DNA from: Symsagittifera roscoffensis
Taxonomy: Eukaryota > Xenacoelomorpha > Acoela > Convolutidae
DNA: 64,000 nucleotides
Reading direction: 5' to 3'
Assembly (NCBI RefSeq): GCF_963678635.1
Contig: NC_087066.1
Location: 10,258,723-10,322,722 of the forward strand
The position numbers and the translations under genes were made by a program. The notes beneath the pieces were generated by a model. That model did not search any database, was not told where the DNA came from, and saw nothing but the letters and a program-made list of their open reading frames with translations. Below, one piece after another: positions 45,298-54,687 of this stretch (within the stretch, counting starts at the first letter, position 1; every line of letters begins with the position of its first letter).

Positions 45298-48200
45298 CTA
45301 CTTCTCCGTCGCCCTCGTTACCAAGAAGCACAAGTACTTTCCCGTTATCTGCGACACCGCCGGGGGTAAGGCTGCTACGCCCCCTATCCCTGGTCTTTGC
45401 TTCCAAAGGAATTCCACGTTTTTATATTCCCTCTTAAAATCTTCCGCTAGCGCCGTCCTAAAACTCATGTCTGCGGTGATAGCTACCGCACATGTTCTGT
45501 TTGTGAGTATGAAATCACTGTCAGTTAGTATTATGTTACTAGAATATTCATTTGGTAAATTAAAATATGACTCAACTACCCTGCCTATGTCAGGTTTCTT
45601 AGGTTCTTCACCTGTTTCTGCTTCTAAGTTTCCTGTTTCTCTTGCTATTCTCAAATTTTTTATCAAGTTTTCAGTGTGGGTAAGTCCTACCCCCACTCCC
45701 CGGACAAAAATATCCATCGGCGTCCCCGTCGATCGCATACCGGGTATTAAGTCAAGATTAGAAGCTGGAATGAGAAGTTGTCCTTCCTGGGCAGCCCAGG
45801 AAGGATCATCTCGTTCGGTCTTAATGTATTTCGCGCTTTCGCGATCTACGTCTTGAATCGTAACGCTGGTCTTTTCAGGGTCTGATGTCATTTCGTTCAG
45901 CCACTCTAAGACACGCAGGTTCGTCAGGTCTTGTTCATTTGACTGCTGTTGCTCATCGTCGAACTCCACCTCGGGTTTCGACCAGTCGTCAACCCACTCA
46001 TCGTTGTGATCATCGACTATGTCAATGTCCTGTGACACTGTTATTTCCTCTAAACCCACTACTTCCTCCACTATTTTCTTTAGATCTATCCTATCCACTA
46101 CAAAGTCGTCACCGTAAGGATTGTATTTCTTTCTTAGTCTCGTCCCGTCTTTCTGACGAGTCTGCATCGTGAACGGAAGATCTGGTTCCATGTTCTTGGG
46201 AACCTCTGTCTGTTCGGAATCCTGCCAATCTTCCTCTGCGTAGGGCAAGGTTTCATCGTCCGCTTCGATCTGTTCGTTTGGATCCAGGTCCAATGGTGTA
46301 TCCGTACCTTCCTCTACGACTTCGTTTCCATCGTTCTTCTCCCTGGTGCCTTTTTCATTGACCTCACAAGCAGGATCCATCATTAGATAATCCCCTTCTT
46401 CCATGTCTGCAGGTATACACCAGTCTTCTGTCGATGGATTGTGTGGCTTGATGTTCTCGTAGTGGGCGGCTCGGCCAGTACTCAGTCTATAAAAGCGTCC
46501 CTCTTGGTGCACCTCTGTAATCATGAAGGGTCCCCTCCACTTCTTCAGAAGCTTTTTCGTCCCTTTCGGTGGTATAACGTTCTGAAATACCCATACGTAG
46601 TCTCCCACCGAGTAAGCCTTTGCACCAGCTGCTTTCTTGTCGAATCTTTTCCTCTGCCTTGCCTGTGCCTGCTGAGTGTTTCGTCTACACAAGTCGTTCA
46701 ACTCCTGTTGGCGTCTGATCACATCCCTCACGTAGACCTGTGGGGATGTTTTCTTTCCCTCATACTCTGGGTAGAAGAATGTCAAGGGTAAAAACTTCTC
46801 GTGTCCCGTCAGCATCATGTGTGGACTGACTCCAGTGGTGGAGTGTTGCGTGCTATTATAAGCTCCCATCACCTGTGGAAGGTATCTGTCCCAATCGGTC
46901 ATGTACCTGGAACAATATACCCTCAGCATCGACACTAACGTCCTATTCTGTCTTTCCACTAAGCCATTCGTCTGAGGGTGGTATGTCGTGGAGTGAGCCT
47001 GAGCGACTTGTGACCGTCTCATAAGCTCTTTCGTAAGCTCGCCTACGAAAGCCGTTCCATTGTCCGATTGAAACGTCATTGGACATCCATGTCTTGCTAT
47101 CCACGTATTGATCAGGTGGTCGCATGTCTCTTCCGCCGAGGCAGTTATGCAGGGCACGGCCTCTGCATACTTCGTGAAGTGATCTATCATGACCAAGACT
47201 TGGTTGTAACCGCTGTCTGTCATGCATATCTTCTGGTGATCTACCTGCACCACCTCGTTGAATTCAGACGACTCAATTGATTGTAAAGGAAATCGCAACT
47301 TCCTAGGATCCTTGACCTGTTGGCATGACAGACATGCTGTCACCCATTTCTCGCATGCCTTTTTCATCCCAGGCCACTCAAAGCGCTTCAGGATCCTCTG
47401 ATACACTTTGTCGATCCCTTGATGGCCCATCTGATCATGCGACCTGAATAATAGTTCTGTCTGATAGAGTTGCGGCAACACTATCGCGTTATATTTGTAT
47501 AAGACCTTGTCTTCTTCTCTTCTCCTGCAAGCCACGATCCCGTCCTTGTTCAGATATAATCTCCCCTCCTTCTGCATGAAGTATTGTCTCAGGATCCTAT
47601 AGCTGTCTTCTTCCAGATCACCTTTGTCAGGTGCACCGTTTTCTATCCACCTTTTTAGGTTGCTTGTCATGCGATCATTTCTCTGCGCCCTTAGAAGGTC
47701 CGAGAGTCTGTATCTCGCCTTCAAGTACGTCTTCATGACTCTCATCTGACTGTTCAGCTCGTTGGGCTGATGTGTGTCTTCTTCCATCTTAACGCACCAA
47801 ATCTTCGCCAACGGTTGTGTTTCTTGTTGAAACGGCTGAAGATCAGTCCTGACTACCTCTTTCTGCGGCAACAGGCTTATCGAACGTTTCGATACCGCTA
47901 TCGTTTCTAAGTCATCCGCTGCGTTGTCAAAGACTCTTTCGCTTGGTATTAGGTAGCGATCACTGTCAGGATCCTGGTACACCTCTCTGTCCAGGTTTCT
48001 CGCCCGAGTTTCCACTAGTAGCGTGTGTATCGCCAGTTCTGACAGTTCTGATCCCGAGGTCGAATCCCTGTCTGAATAGGTGTTCATTCTCGAGCTTTCT
48101 GACTTATCATCCGTCGAAGGTGTTGTGCTGGAGACTGCACGCTCCTCCAGATCATGTCCGTATTTCCTTCGCATCCATCTGAACTCCCCGGACAAAACTT

Positions 48201-51200
48201 TGTTCTCTAGGTCCTGTTTCTCATCAGGAATTTTCTCGTCTATCTCGGACTCCCCGGACAAATTTCCTTGTCCCGGGTGTTGATCTTGTGATCGCTGGTT
48301 TTTCTCCTTATCCTTCTCCCCAGACAAATAGTCTTGCAGCAGATTTTGTTTTACAACTCCACCCTCTTTATCCCGGTCTACAAAGGTGACAGTTTTCTTT
48401 TGCTTGCCGCTCTCCCGTCCTTTCTGTCCGTAAGAAGTACTGGTTAAAATCTCTTGGGGTATTGAGGATACTAGTTGCTGAACTATTGTCCTACAATCCC
48501 TCTTGTTCTCTTCGTGCTGTTGTCTGGACGGCATGATCTTCACTTTCTCACTGACTGTTAGCGATGCCACTGCTGCTGTCCACTCGGGGTCATCTCTGGT
48601 CACTTCTCTTTCTAACAATCCACCCAGTATCCGCATCACTTGTGGTGTGACTTGCACCGTTTTATCCAATAATGAGAGGCTGTTTATATTCATGCGAGAG
48701 AGTTCTTGCTGGACCAGGTTCGAGCGCAGCAACAAATCCAAGGGGACCGGGTCCTCCCTTGACAGGATCTTTATCTCGGCTGCTTTCTCTACAGGTAACT
48801 CAGGATGCCCCGGAATTGGATGTCCAGACTTATCCAACCATCTCGTTAAGGGAAGCGCTTCATAAGTTTCTTTGTCCAGAAACGAGAATCCCTCCTTTAC
48901 TTCCGCCTGATTGGCCTGCTTCTGCTCCAATCTTTCATAGAACTCAGTTTTCTTGCTGAGACTGTCAGCATTCTGATGTTTATCACGCATCCTGTGTTCG
49001 ATTATCATATGGTAGCCATCCAATCTTACTATCCATCTACCAATATAACTCTGATCCATCGAGTAGGTCTTCAACCAGGATAACGCTCTGTTGTCCACGC
49101 GTAACTTGAAGGGAGCGCTCCCCAAGTATGCACGGTACTTTTCCACGAAGGTGACTACTGCAAACATTTCTGCTTTCGGTGCGCCATATTTCATCTCTGT
49201 GTCACTCAAGACCTTGCTGCCGTATGCAATGGGACGGAGGACTGTTCTTCCGTTCCATTCTTGCTCTTGATGCAATATTCCTGAGATGGCCACCACCGAT
49301 GCGTCTGTGTCAAGAACATACATGCCCTTTTCTGTAGGCATGCCCAGCACTGGCGCTTCGCACAGTTCCCGCTTTATGTTCTCGAAAGCAACTTGTGCCT
49401 CATCGTTCCATTCGAACTTTTTCCCTTTGTTGCGCATCAGCTTCTGCATCGGGTACACCTTGTCCGCGTATCCTTTTATGAATTCTCGGTAGTAATTGGC
49501 AAACCCTAGGAAGCTCATGAGCTGTGTGTCCGTTCTAGGAGCTTTCCATGTCAGCACAGCCTCTACTGCTTCTGGATCTGGCCTCACACCATGCCGGTCC
49601 ACCATTCTTCCCAGGTACTTGATCGAATCCCTAAGGATTTCACATTTCGATGGTTTGCATTTCAAGCCTGCTCTTTTCATACATCCGAAGACCTCATCGA
49701 GTCGATCAATGTGATCCTCCAGGGTTGGTGTCGCTATGACTACGTCATCCACGTAGCACATCAAGAGATTCCCGTACTTTTTGGTCACTCCTGTCAAAGC
49801 CTGAGCCATCAGCCTTTGAAAGGTTGCTGTTGCATTGCACAAGCCGAAGGGCATCCTCTTCCACTGGTACAACCCCAATTCGCACGCGAATCCGGTTTTC
49901 TCCCTGTCCTTCTTTCGCAGAGGAACCTGCCAGAAGGCAGAACCCAAGTCCAATGTGGTGAAGAACTTTGCATCACCAAGTTTGGATAGGCTCTCGTCTA
50001 TTCGCGGTATCGGGTACGCATCTTTAATCGTTACCGCGTTCAAGTAACGAAAGTCGCAACAAAATCTAAGCTGCCCCCCTTTCTTTTTCGCCATTACTAC
50101 TCCGCAAGCCCATGGTGATTTCGAGGGTTCTATCATGTCGTATTCAAGCAACATTTCTATTTCCGCTCGGCACGCTTCCGATTTATGTGGCGTCATTCGC
50201 CTTGCGCCTTCCCTATGGGGAACGGCGCCCTCTTCTAGTTCGATTTCGTGTTCGACGAAATTACAGCAACCGATGTCCGCCTTATGTTTTGAAAATACCT
50301 CGGCGTTCCGATTTAGGAGGTCCCGCAATTTTTCAAAATCTCCCTCACCTATTTTTCCTTTTAAATGTTTTATTTCTGGCAAAACCGGTTTGTCAGAATC
50401 TAGTTCATATGACGAGGGGCGTTCCGGAAAATTCGAGCAGCTTGATAAGCCGTCGTCCGTTTCGGATTTCATTGAAAACAATTTATGAATAGATTTTAAT
50501 TCATTAATTCTCTTTAAGATTTTATCTTTATTTGCATGATAAGGACAGTCTTTCACACTATATTTCTTCGAGTTTTCTGTCTCCTCATAGTCGGTCCTCA
50601 TCGGCAAGGCGTAGCCAAGCTTCTTTCCACGCTGGATTGAAACCGTGGTGTCCAGTGTGTTCAACAACACACTGACACACACTCCGTTTTGCGTTACCGA
50701 GAAGCTCCGGCCTAAAATCACCGAACTCTGACTATTTGGATTCGGTACTAAGCAAACCTGTTTGCTATCACTTAACGAATTTAAATTTCTCATTCTAAAA
50801 ATTGCTACTACAGCTTGTCCTGGTTGTAACTTTACTTTTCTATCCAAAAAAACTGGTACCTTATTCTCGTCTGTTATTATCCTATTATTTGGTCTCTTAA
50901 CATACTTTCGGTCCGGGTTTCTAATCCGTATTAGACCGTTGTTCAAGTCAATCATCACGTCAAAGTTCCTGACAAAATCTCTGCCCAAGATGAATTGGTC
51001 GGCGTCGTCCAGATTCTCTACCACCAGGAAGCTCATCCAAAGGTTCCGTCCTCCCATGTGAAGGACCGTCACCGGTGTTCTTCCGGCTACGTAGATAGCT
51101 CCTCGATTTGCAGCGGCTAGTCGGAGATTCGTAGGAATCAGATCTTCCCGCGTGAAGCCCATTCTCTCCCAGGTTTTTATCGGCATCACACTCACCACCG

Positions 51201-54200
51201 CGCCTGTGTCCAGAAGCCCTGTGACTCCGATTTTTGTTCCGTTGGTGTCAAGCAGGTGTGCTGTCACATCTGCTTCATATCCAATATGTACCGCGTCTTG
51301 TTCTATCATGGCGTCATGGCCTATCCTGCGGACTTTGAGTTCCTCTTCACCCAAATAGATCTGCCCCATTTGGTCATCATCTGTTGTTATGTAAGTCCTG
51401 GTGTAGATGCTGATTCCATCCACGTTCAGCATTATTTGATACGGCCCATAGACCTCCAAGTAGCGTCCATGAAGTTTCTTCATGCGAGGGCCACCCGTCG
51501 TTAGTAGTGCTCGCACAGCTCTCGACTCAGTGCGTGGCTCCACCTGCCTCAGATAATCTGCATATGTGTCCAAATGCATTAAAGTGAACTCTGATGGTTC
51601 ACTCAAATTTCTTATTACCTGGTGTCCAGCCACTGAGATTATCGACTGTATCTTCTTTCCCTGCGGCGCCATGCCGAACCTCTTACCGGAGATCACTTTA
51701 AGTTTCATATCTAAACTGCTTGGTGTTTTCGTCTCTTCGAACTCCGTTGCCTCGAAGGTATTCAGTTGCTCCTGAAGCTTTTCATTTTCCAGTTCAAGTT
51801 TCACTTTTTGTTCGATCTCTTTCGTCACCAATTCCTGCTGTACTCTATTTAGAGCATCCTTTGCGGCTGCCTTATAATCAATCTTGAAGTCATCGGCCGC
51901 AGTTGCTGGTTCCGGTTCACGTGCTTCTTCTGTTACTGCTTGCATTTTCTTTGCCGCCAGCTCTTGAGGTTTGTCCTTCCTGCGTGCCTCTGCTTCGCTC
52001 AAAAGTCGAGCCTTGCTTGCTTTCACTCCTGACAAAGCTTCTTCATGCCTTGGATGCTTGATGTCTGCTACTGCATCCCAGAATTGCGGACAATCTGATT
52101 TAAAATGACCTTCCAAGTTACAAAAGAAACACCTCGGGCCAAATTTCGCAATTACTCCTCTCATGAAATCCTCATGATCCAACTCTGACGCATCTTCGTC
52201 CTCGAGGCTAAAGCCTATTGCTTTCATGCCTTGTTTGTAAGCTGGGCATGCTGACACATGATGGTCTGTTGAACTGCAATTAGCACAAGAACGTCTCTTG
52301 TCCATATCATCCCTCGGTTTGTACCAATTGTTCCCTTGGTTAGCTGGTCCGTTGTTAAAATTGCCATAATTGTTCTTGTAATATCCAGATCTCGAAGGAG
52401 GTTTCAACAAAAGATACTCTTTTGATTTGAGCCTCAACTCCTCCGGTGTTGGCGCATTAGTTGATAGTGGTGTGTAATGCGTTGCTAGCATCGTACGAAG
52501 TTCATCATTTTTCACACCATCGATGAATTTTGAGGCTACGGCCAGGTTCGTCCTTCGGTTTGACTCATCCGGTTGGCTGCGTCTTCTCAGCATTTCCAAA
52601 TCATCGAGAAACTTGTCTATTGTTTCATCTTCTCGTTGCCTCCGTTTCTCGAAGCGCATCATCGCCTGGTGCCCCTGCACCCCTGATCCGAAACGGTTTA
52701 ACAAGATTTCGAAGATTTTCTCAGCAGTGTCACGTTGATACTGTTTCTTAGCCATGACACAGTTCAGGGCTGCCCCTTCTAAGTTGCTGGTGAGCGCGCT
52801 GCATTCCTGTCTCTCCGACAAGTCCTCTTCCTCGAAATGCAGCTTCATTACCTCTATCCAGGTATCAATACAGCCATCAGATTCGTCCTTGTAGCATCTT
52901 GGCTTCTTAAAGACTCTTCTGGACTTTTCACTGCGTTCATTGGTTCTAGATAACCGCGTCAGGAATGTCTCCAAAGACCTGTTCAGGGGTTCAAATGCTG
53001 TGGCCATTGCCGTAGCATCCCTTGAGTGTCCCGCTTGAGTGTCCTCACACCTTGTCGAAGGCTCTGTGTGCGGTGCATCCCTGCAATCCGAATCACCTTG
53101 AGCGTTTCCCGCTTGGCCCATGTGACTCCTCCTCGGGCTTGTATGCCCCATGTTGCCAGAATCGCTTCTCCCAGTCGCATGTGTGCTTTGCGTTGGTCGT
53201 TCGTTCGAGGTTTGTCTGTTCCCCGTTGAACTCGCTCTACTGTTCGGGCCCCATGCTGTATTACCCCTTGTGGCATAGCCTGATGAACTGCCCCTGCCTC
53301 TAGTGGATCCATACGTCTTCCTCCTTTGATGTTCATTGAAGTTCACCCTCGGTTCCCTGCTGGGACCTCCCGAGTTCGGCTCTCCTTCTTTTGGTCCACT
53401 CTTGCTGCTTAGTAGCCCGTCCAACCTATCCATGATAGCCTGAGTTCGCCTCTCCATTATCGCATCTATCTTTGTGTCAAGAGACCCAAGAGACTGCTCT
53501 TGCTGAATTCTTAACTTCTCCATGTCGGCTCTTAAGCGTAACTCCCTCTGTTCCGCCTCTCTTGTCATTCGCGACAAGTTCCTCGTCATATGTTCGTCCG
53601 TTCTTTCTTTCAAGCGTTTTTCGCTTCTGCCAACTTCTTGTCTGTTGCGGTTTATTTCTTCCCGCAGACTTTCTCTTTCAATGTGAACTGCTCTTTCCAG
53701 TTCACTCATCCTTATCGACATCTGTTCATTTTGTTCTCCTAAACTGCCCACTATGTTGTTTAAGGCTTCCTCTAGTGCTGCCCCGTTATCCATGAGTGGC
53801 GTCACTAGTGGTGGTGTAACTCTGTCGGTCCCAGGTAGCTTCGTGCTGGTCGAGATCCGGGCCTTGACTCTCTGTCTTGACGTCTTTTCATTATCTATTT
53901 CAGGATCCGCTAACGCGTTGCCAAGCCCTCTGGTTCTACTCTCTTCAGGTTGTGGCTCCGAACTTGTCCTAATCGCGAAGTCCTTCGACTGGCCCGGTGT
54001 GTTTGCCTCTTTGCTTATCGTTGTCACTACACCAAATTTATCCATGGTTCCAGTCTCTCTTCCGACGTGTGCCTCACTCTCCTGGATCGAACTATTGAGA
54101 CTGACTTGAGATCCAAAGTCCCCTTGCTCCTCTTCATCCTCTTCCTCCTGGGACTCCCCATCGTTTCCTGCTCCTCCTCCCATGCTGAATGGAAAGATGT

Positions 54201-54687
54201 TTCCGAAGGTGTTCTTCATTCTTTCTGAGAACGATGATGAGGTTGTTTGTTTTCCAGTTCCGCTTGCCATCATAGTGTTGTCTGTCGGAGATCTTCTAGT
54301 TGCCGTTACTTCAGTTGAGATGTCGGACAGTTCCGACATCTCCTCTCGATCCAACGTCCCGGTGGAAGTGGCAAAATCATGGCCTTGTTCTACCGGAGTA
54401 GATTCACTCGCCAGTCTTCTGCCTCTCCCTTCCAGTCCATTTACTCCCTGGTTGTCGTTCATGGTATGGTCCGTATTGACCTCCACTTCTAACAGTTCTC
54501 TTCGCTCTTCTGAGGTCTTTTGATTTCTCGTTTCAACCATTCTGCCTGAAACCGTCCCCTCTTTATCGGACCGGGTTCGCTTGATCCAATCCACAAAAGG
54601 ATCGGTCATCGTTTTTCTTTGCTTTTCAGGTATGAATTTCCTAGTGCTACTACCTCGTTTTGGTATCCTTGACTTGTCTAAACTCAT
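45298..54687 (-). CDS. Giant element Gag-Pol polyprotein (3,129 residues, intact)
   Basis: Single frame from ATG 54,687. Order: unstructured polar N-terminus; coiled coil (about 310-430); Gag capsid-like helical region (about 595-735; CIDTWIEVMKLHF, LEGAALNCVM); two CCHC knuckles (801-814 and 853-866, both C-x2-C-x4-H-x4-C); aspartic protease LLDTGA with D1160; reverse transcriptase (about 1,500-1,750; LDLGSAFWQV, MPFGL, YVDD at 1645-1648); RNase H (LDTDAS at 1792-1797, KAEMFAVV, RVDNRAL); integrase with HHCC finger (about 2,415-2,455) and DDE residues D2483, D2542, E2578 (last pair D-x35-E); GPF-type C-terminal module (WRGPFMITE, about 2,715). It copies the element RNA and integrates the DNA. 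The PR-RT-RH-IN order is Ty3/gypsy. No frameshift separates gag and pol. Odd: about 500 residues between RNase H and integrase, and about 400 after the GPF module, are of unknown function. Confidence 0.95.
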   Translation of the reverse strand: MSLDKSRIPKRGSSTRKFIPEKQRKTMTDPFVDWIKRTRSDKEGTVSGRMVETRNQKTSEERRELLEVEVNTDHTMNDNQGVNGLEGRGRRLASESTPVEQGHDFATSTGTLDREEMSELSDISTEVTATRRSPTDNTMMASGTGKQTTSSSFSERMKNTFGNIFPFSMGGGAGNDGESQEEEDEEEQGDFGSQVSLNSSIQESEAHVGRETGTMDKFGVVTTISKEANTPGQSKDFAIRTSSEPQPEESRTRGLGNALADPEIDNEKTSRQRVKARISTSTKLPGTDRVTPPLVTPLMDNGAALEEALNNIVGSLGEQNEQMSIRMSELERAVHIERESLREEINRNRQEVGRSEKRLKERTDEHMTRNLSRMTREAEQRELRLRADMEKLRIQQEQSLGSLDTKIDAIMERRTQAIMDRLDGLLSSKSGPKEGEPNSGGPSREPRVNFNEHQRRKTYGSTRGRGSSSGYATRGNTAWGPNSRASSTGNRQTSNERPTQSTHATGRSDSGNMGHTSPRRSHMGQAGNAQGDSDCRDAPHTEPSTRCEDTQAGHSRDATAMATAFEPLNRSLETFLTRLSRTNERSEKSRRVFKKPRCYKDESDGCIDTWIEVMKLHFEEEDLSERQECSALTSNLEGAALNCVMAKKQYQRDTAEKIFEILLNRFGSGVQGHQAMMRFEKRRQREDETIDKFLDDLEMLRRRSQPDESNRRTNLAVASKFIDGVKNDELRTMLATHYTPLSTNAPTPEELRLKSKEYLLLKPPSRSGYYKNNYGNFNNGPANQGNNWYKPRDDMDKRRSCANCSSTDHHVSACPAYKQGMKAIGFSLEDEDASELDHEDFMRGVIAKFGPRCFFCNLEGHFKSDCPQFWDAVADIKHPRHEEALSGVKASKARLLSEAEARRKDKPQELAAKKMQAVTEEAREPEPATAADDFKIDYKAAAKDALNRVQQELVTKEIEQKVKLELENEKLQEQLNTFEATEFEETKTPSSLDMKLKVISGKRFGMAPQGKKIQSIISVAGHQVIRNLSEPSEFTLMHLDTYADYLRQVEPRTESRAVRALLTTGGPRMKKLHGRYLEVYGPYQIMLNVDGISIYTRTYITTDDDQMGQIYLGEEELKVRRIGHDAMIEQDAVHIGYEADVTAHLLDTNGTKIGVTGLLDTGAVVSVMPIKTWERMGFTREDLIPTNLRLAAANRGAIYVAGRTPVTVLHMGGRNLWMSFLVVENLDDADQFILGRDFVRNFDVMIDLNNGLIRIRNPDRKYVKRPNNRIITDENKVPVFLDRKVKLQPGQAVVAIFRMRNLNSLSDSKQVCLVPNPNSQSSVILGRSFSVTQNGVCVSVLLNTLDTTVSIQRGKKLGYALPMRTDYEETENSKKYSVKDCPYHANKDKILKRINELKSIHKLFSMKSETDDGLSSCSNFPERPSSYELDSDKPVLPEIKHLKGKIGEGDFEKLRDLLNRNAEVFSKHKADIGCCNFVEHEIELEEGAVPHREGARRMTPHKSEACRAEIEMLLEYDMIEPSKSPWACGVVMAKKKGGQLRFCCDFRYLNAVTIKDAYPIPRIDESLSKLGDAKFFTTLDLGSAFWQVPLRKKDREKTGFACELGLYQWKRMPFGLCNATATFQRLMAQALTGVTKKYGNLLMCYVDDVVIATPTLEDHIDRLDEVFGCMKRAGLKCKPSKCEILRDSIKYLGRMVDRHGVRPDPEAVEAVLTWKAPRTDTQLMSFLGFANYYREFIKGYADKVYPMQKLMRNKGKKFEWNDEAQVAFENIKRELCEAPVLGMPTEKGMYVLDTDASVVAISGILHQEQEWNGRTVLRPIAYGSKVLSDTEMKYGAPKAEMFAVVTFVEKYRAYLGSAPFKLRVDNRALSWLKTYSMDQSYIGRWIVRLDGYHMIIEHRMRDKHQNADSLSKKTEFYERLEQKQANQAEVKEGFSFLDKETYEALPLTRWLDKSGHPIPGHPELPVEKAAEIKILSREDPVPLDLLLRSNLVQQELSRMNINSLSLLDKTVQVTPQVMRILGGLLEREVTRDDPEWTAAVASLTVSEKVKIMPSRQQHEENKRDCRTIVQQLVSSIPQEILTSTSYGQKGRESGKQKKTVTFVDRDKEGGVVKQNLLQDYLSGEKDKEKNQRSQDQHPGQGNLSGESEIDEKIPDEKQDLENKVLSGEFRWMRRKYGHDLEERAVSSTTPSTDDKSESSRMNTYSDRDSTSGSELSELAIHTLLVETRARNLDREVYQDPDSDRYLIPSERVFDNAADDLETIAVSKRSISLLPQKEVVRTDLQPFQQETQPLAKIWCVKMEEDTHQPNELNSQMRVMKTYLKARYRLSDLLRAQRNDRMTSNLKRWIENGAPDKGDLEEDSYRILRQYFMQKEGRLYLNKDGIVACRRREEDKVLYKYNAIVLPQLYQTELLFRSHDQMGHQGIDKVYQRILKRFEWPGMKKACEKWVTACLSCQQVKDPRKLRFPLQSIESSEFNEVVQVDHQKICMTDSGYNQVLVMIDHFTKYAEAVPCITASAEETCDHLINTWIARHGCPMTFQSDNGTAFVGELTKELMRRSQVAQAHSTTYHPQTNGLVERQNRTLVSMLRVYCSRYMTDWDRYLPQVMGAYNSTQHSTTGVSPHMMLTGHEKFLPLTFFYPEYEGKKTSPQVYVRDVIRRQQELNDLCRRNTQQAQARQRKRFDKKAAGAKAYSVGDYVWVFQNVIPPKGTKKLLKKWRGPFMITEVHQEGRFYRLSTGRAAHYENIKPHNPSTEDWCIPADMEEGDYLMMDPACEVNEKGTREKNDGNEVVEEGTDTPLDLDPNEQIEADDETLPYAEEDWQDSEQTEVPKNMEPDLPFTMQTRQKDGTRLRKKYNPYGDDFVVDRIDLKKIVEEVVGLEEITVSQDIDIVDDHNDEWVDDWSKPEVEFDDEQQQSNEQDLTNLRVLEWLNEMTSDPEKTSVTIQDVDRESAKYIKTERDDPSWAAQEGQLLIPASNLDLIPGMRSTGTPMDIFVRGVGVGLTHTENLIKNLRIARETGNLEAETGEEPKKPDIGRVVESYFNLPNEYSSNIILTDSDFILTNRTCAVAITADMSFRTALAEDFKREYKNVEFLWKQRPGIGGVAALPPAVSQITGKYLCFLVTRATEK

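Noticed and set aside
45131-54523. Plus-strand open frames opposite Gag-Pol, up to 241 codons (45,131-45,856)
   Set aside because: Antisense shadows; the minus strand carries all the pol motifs.
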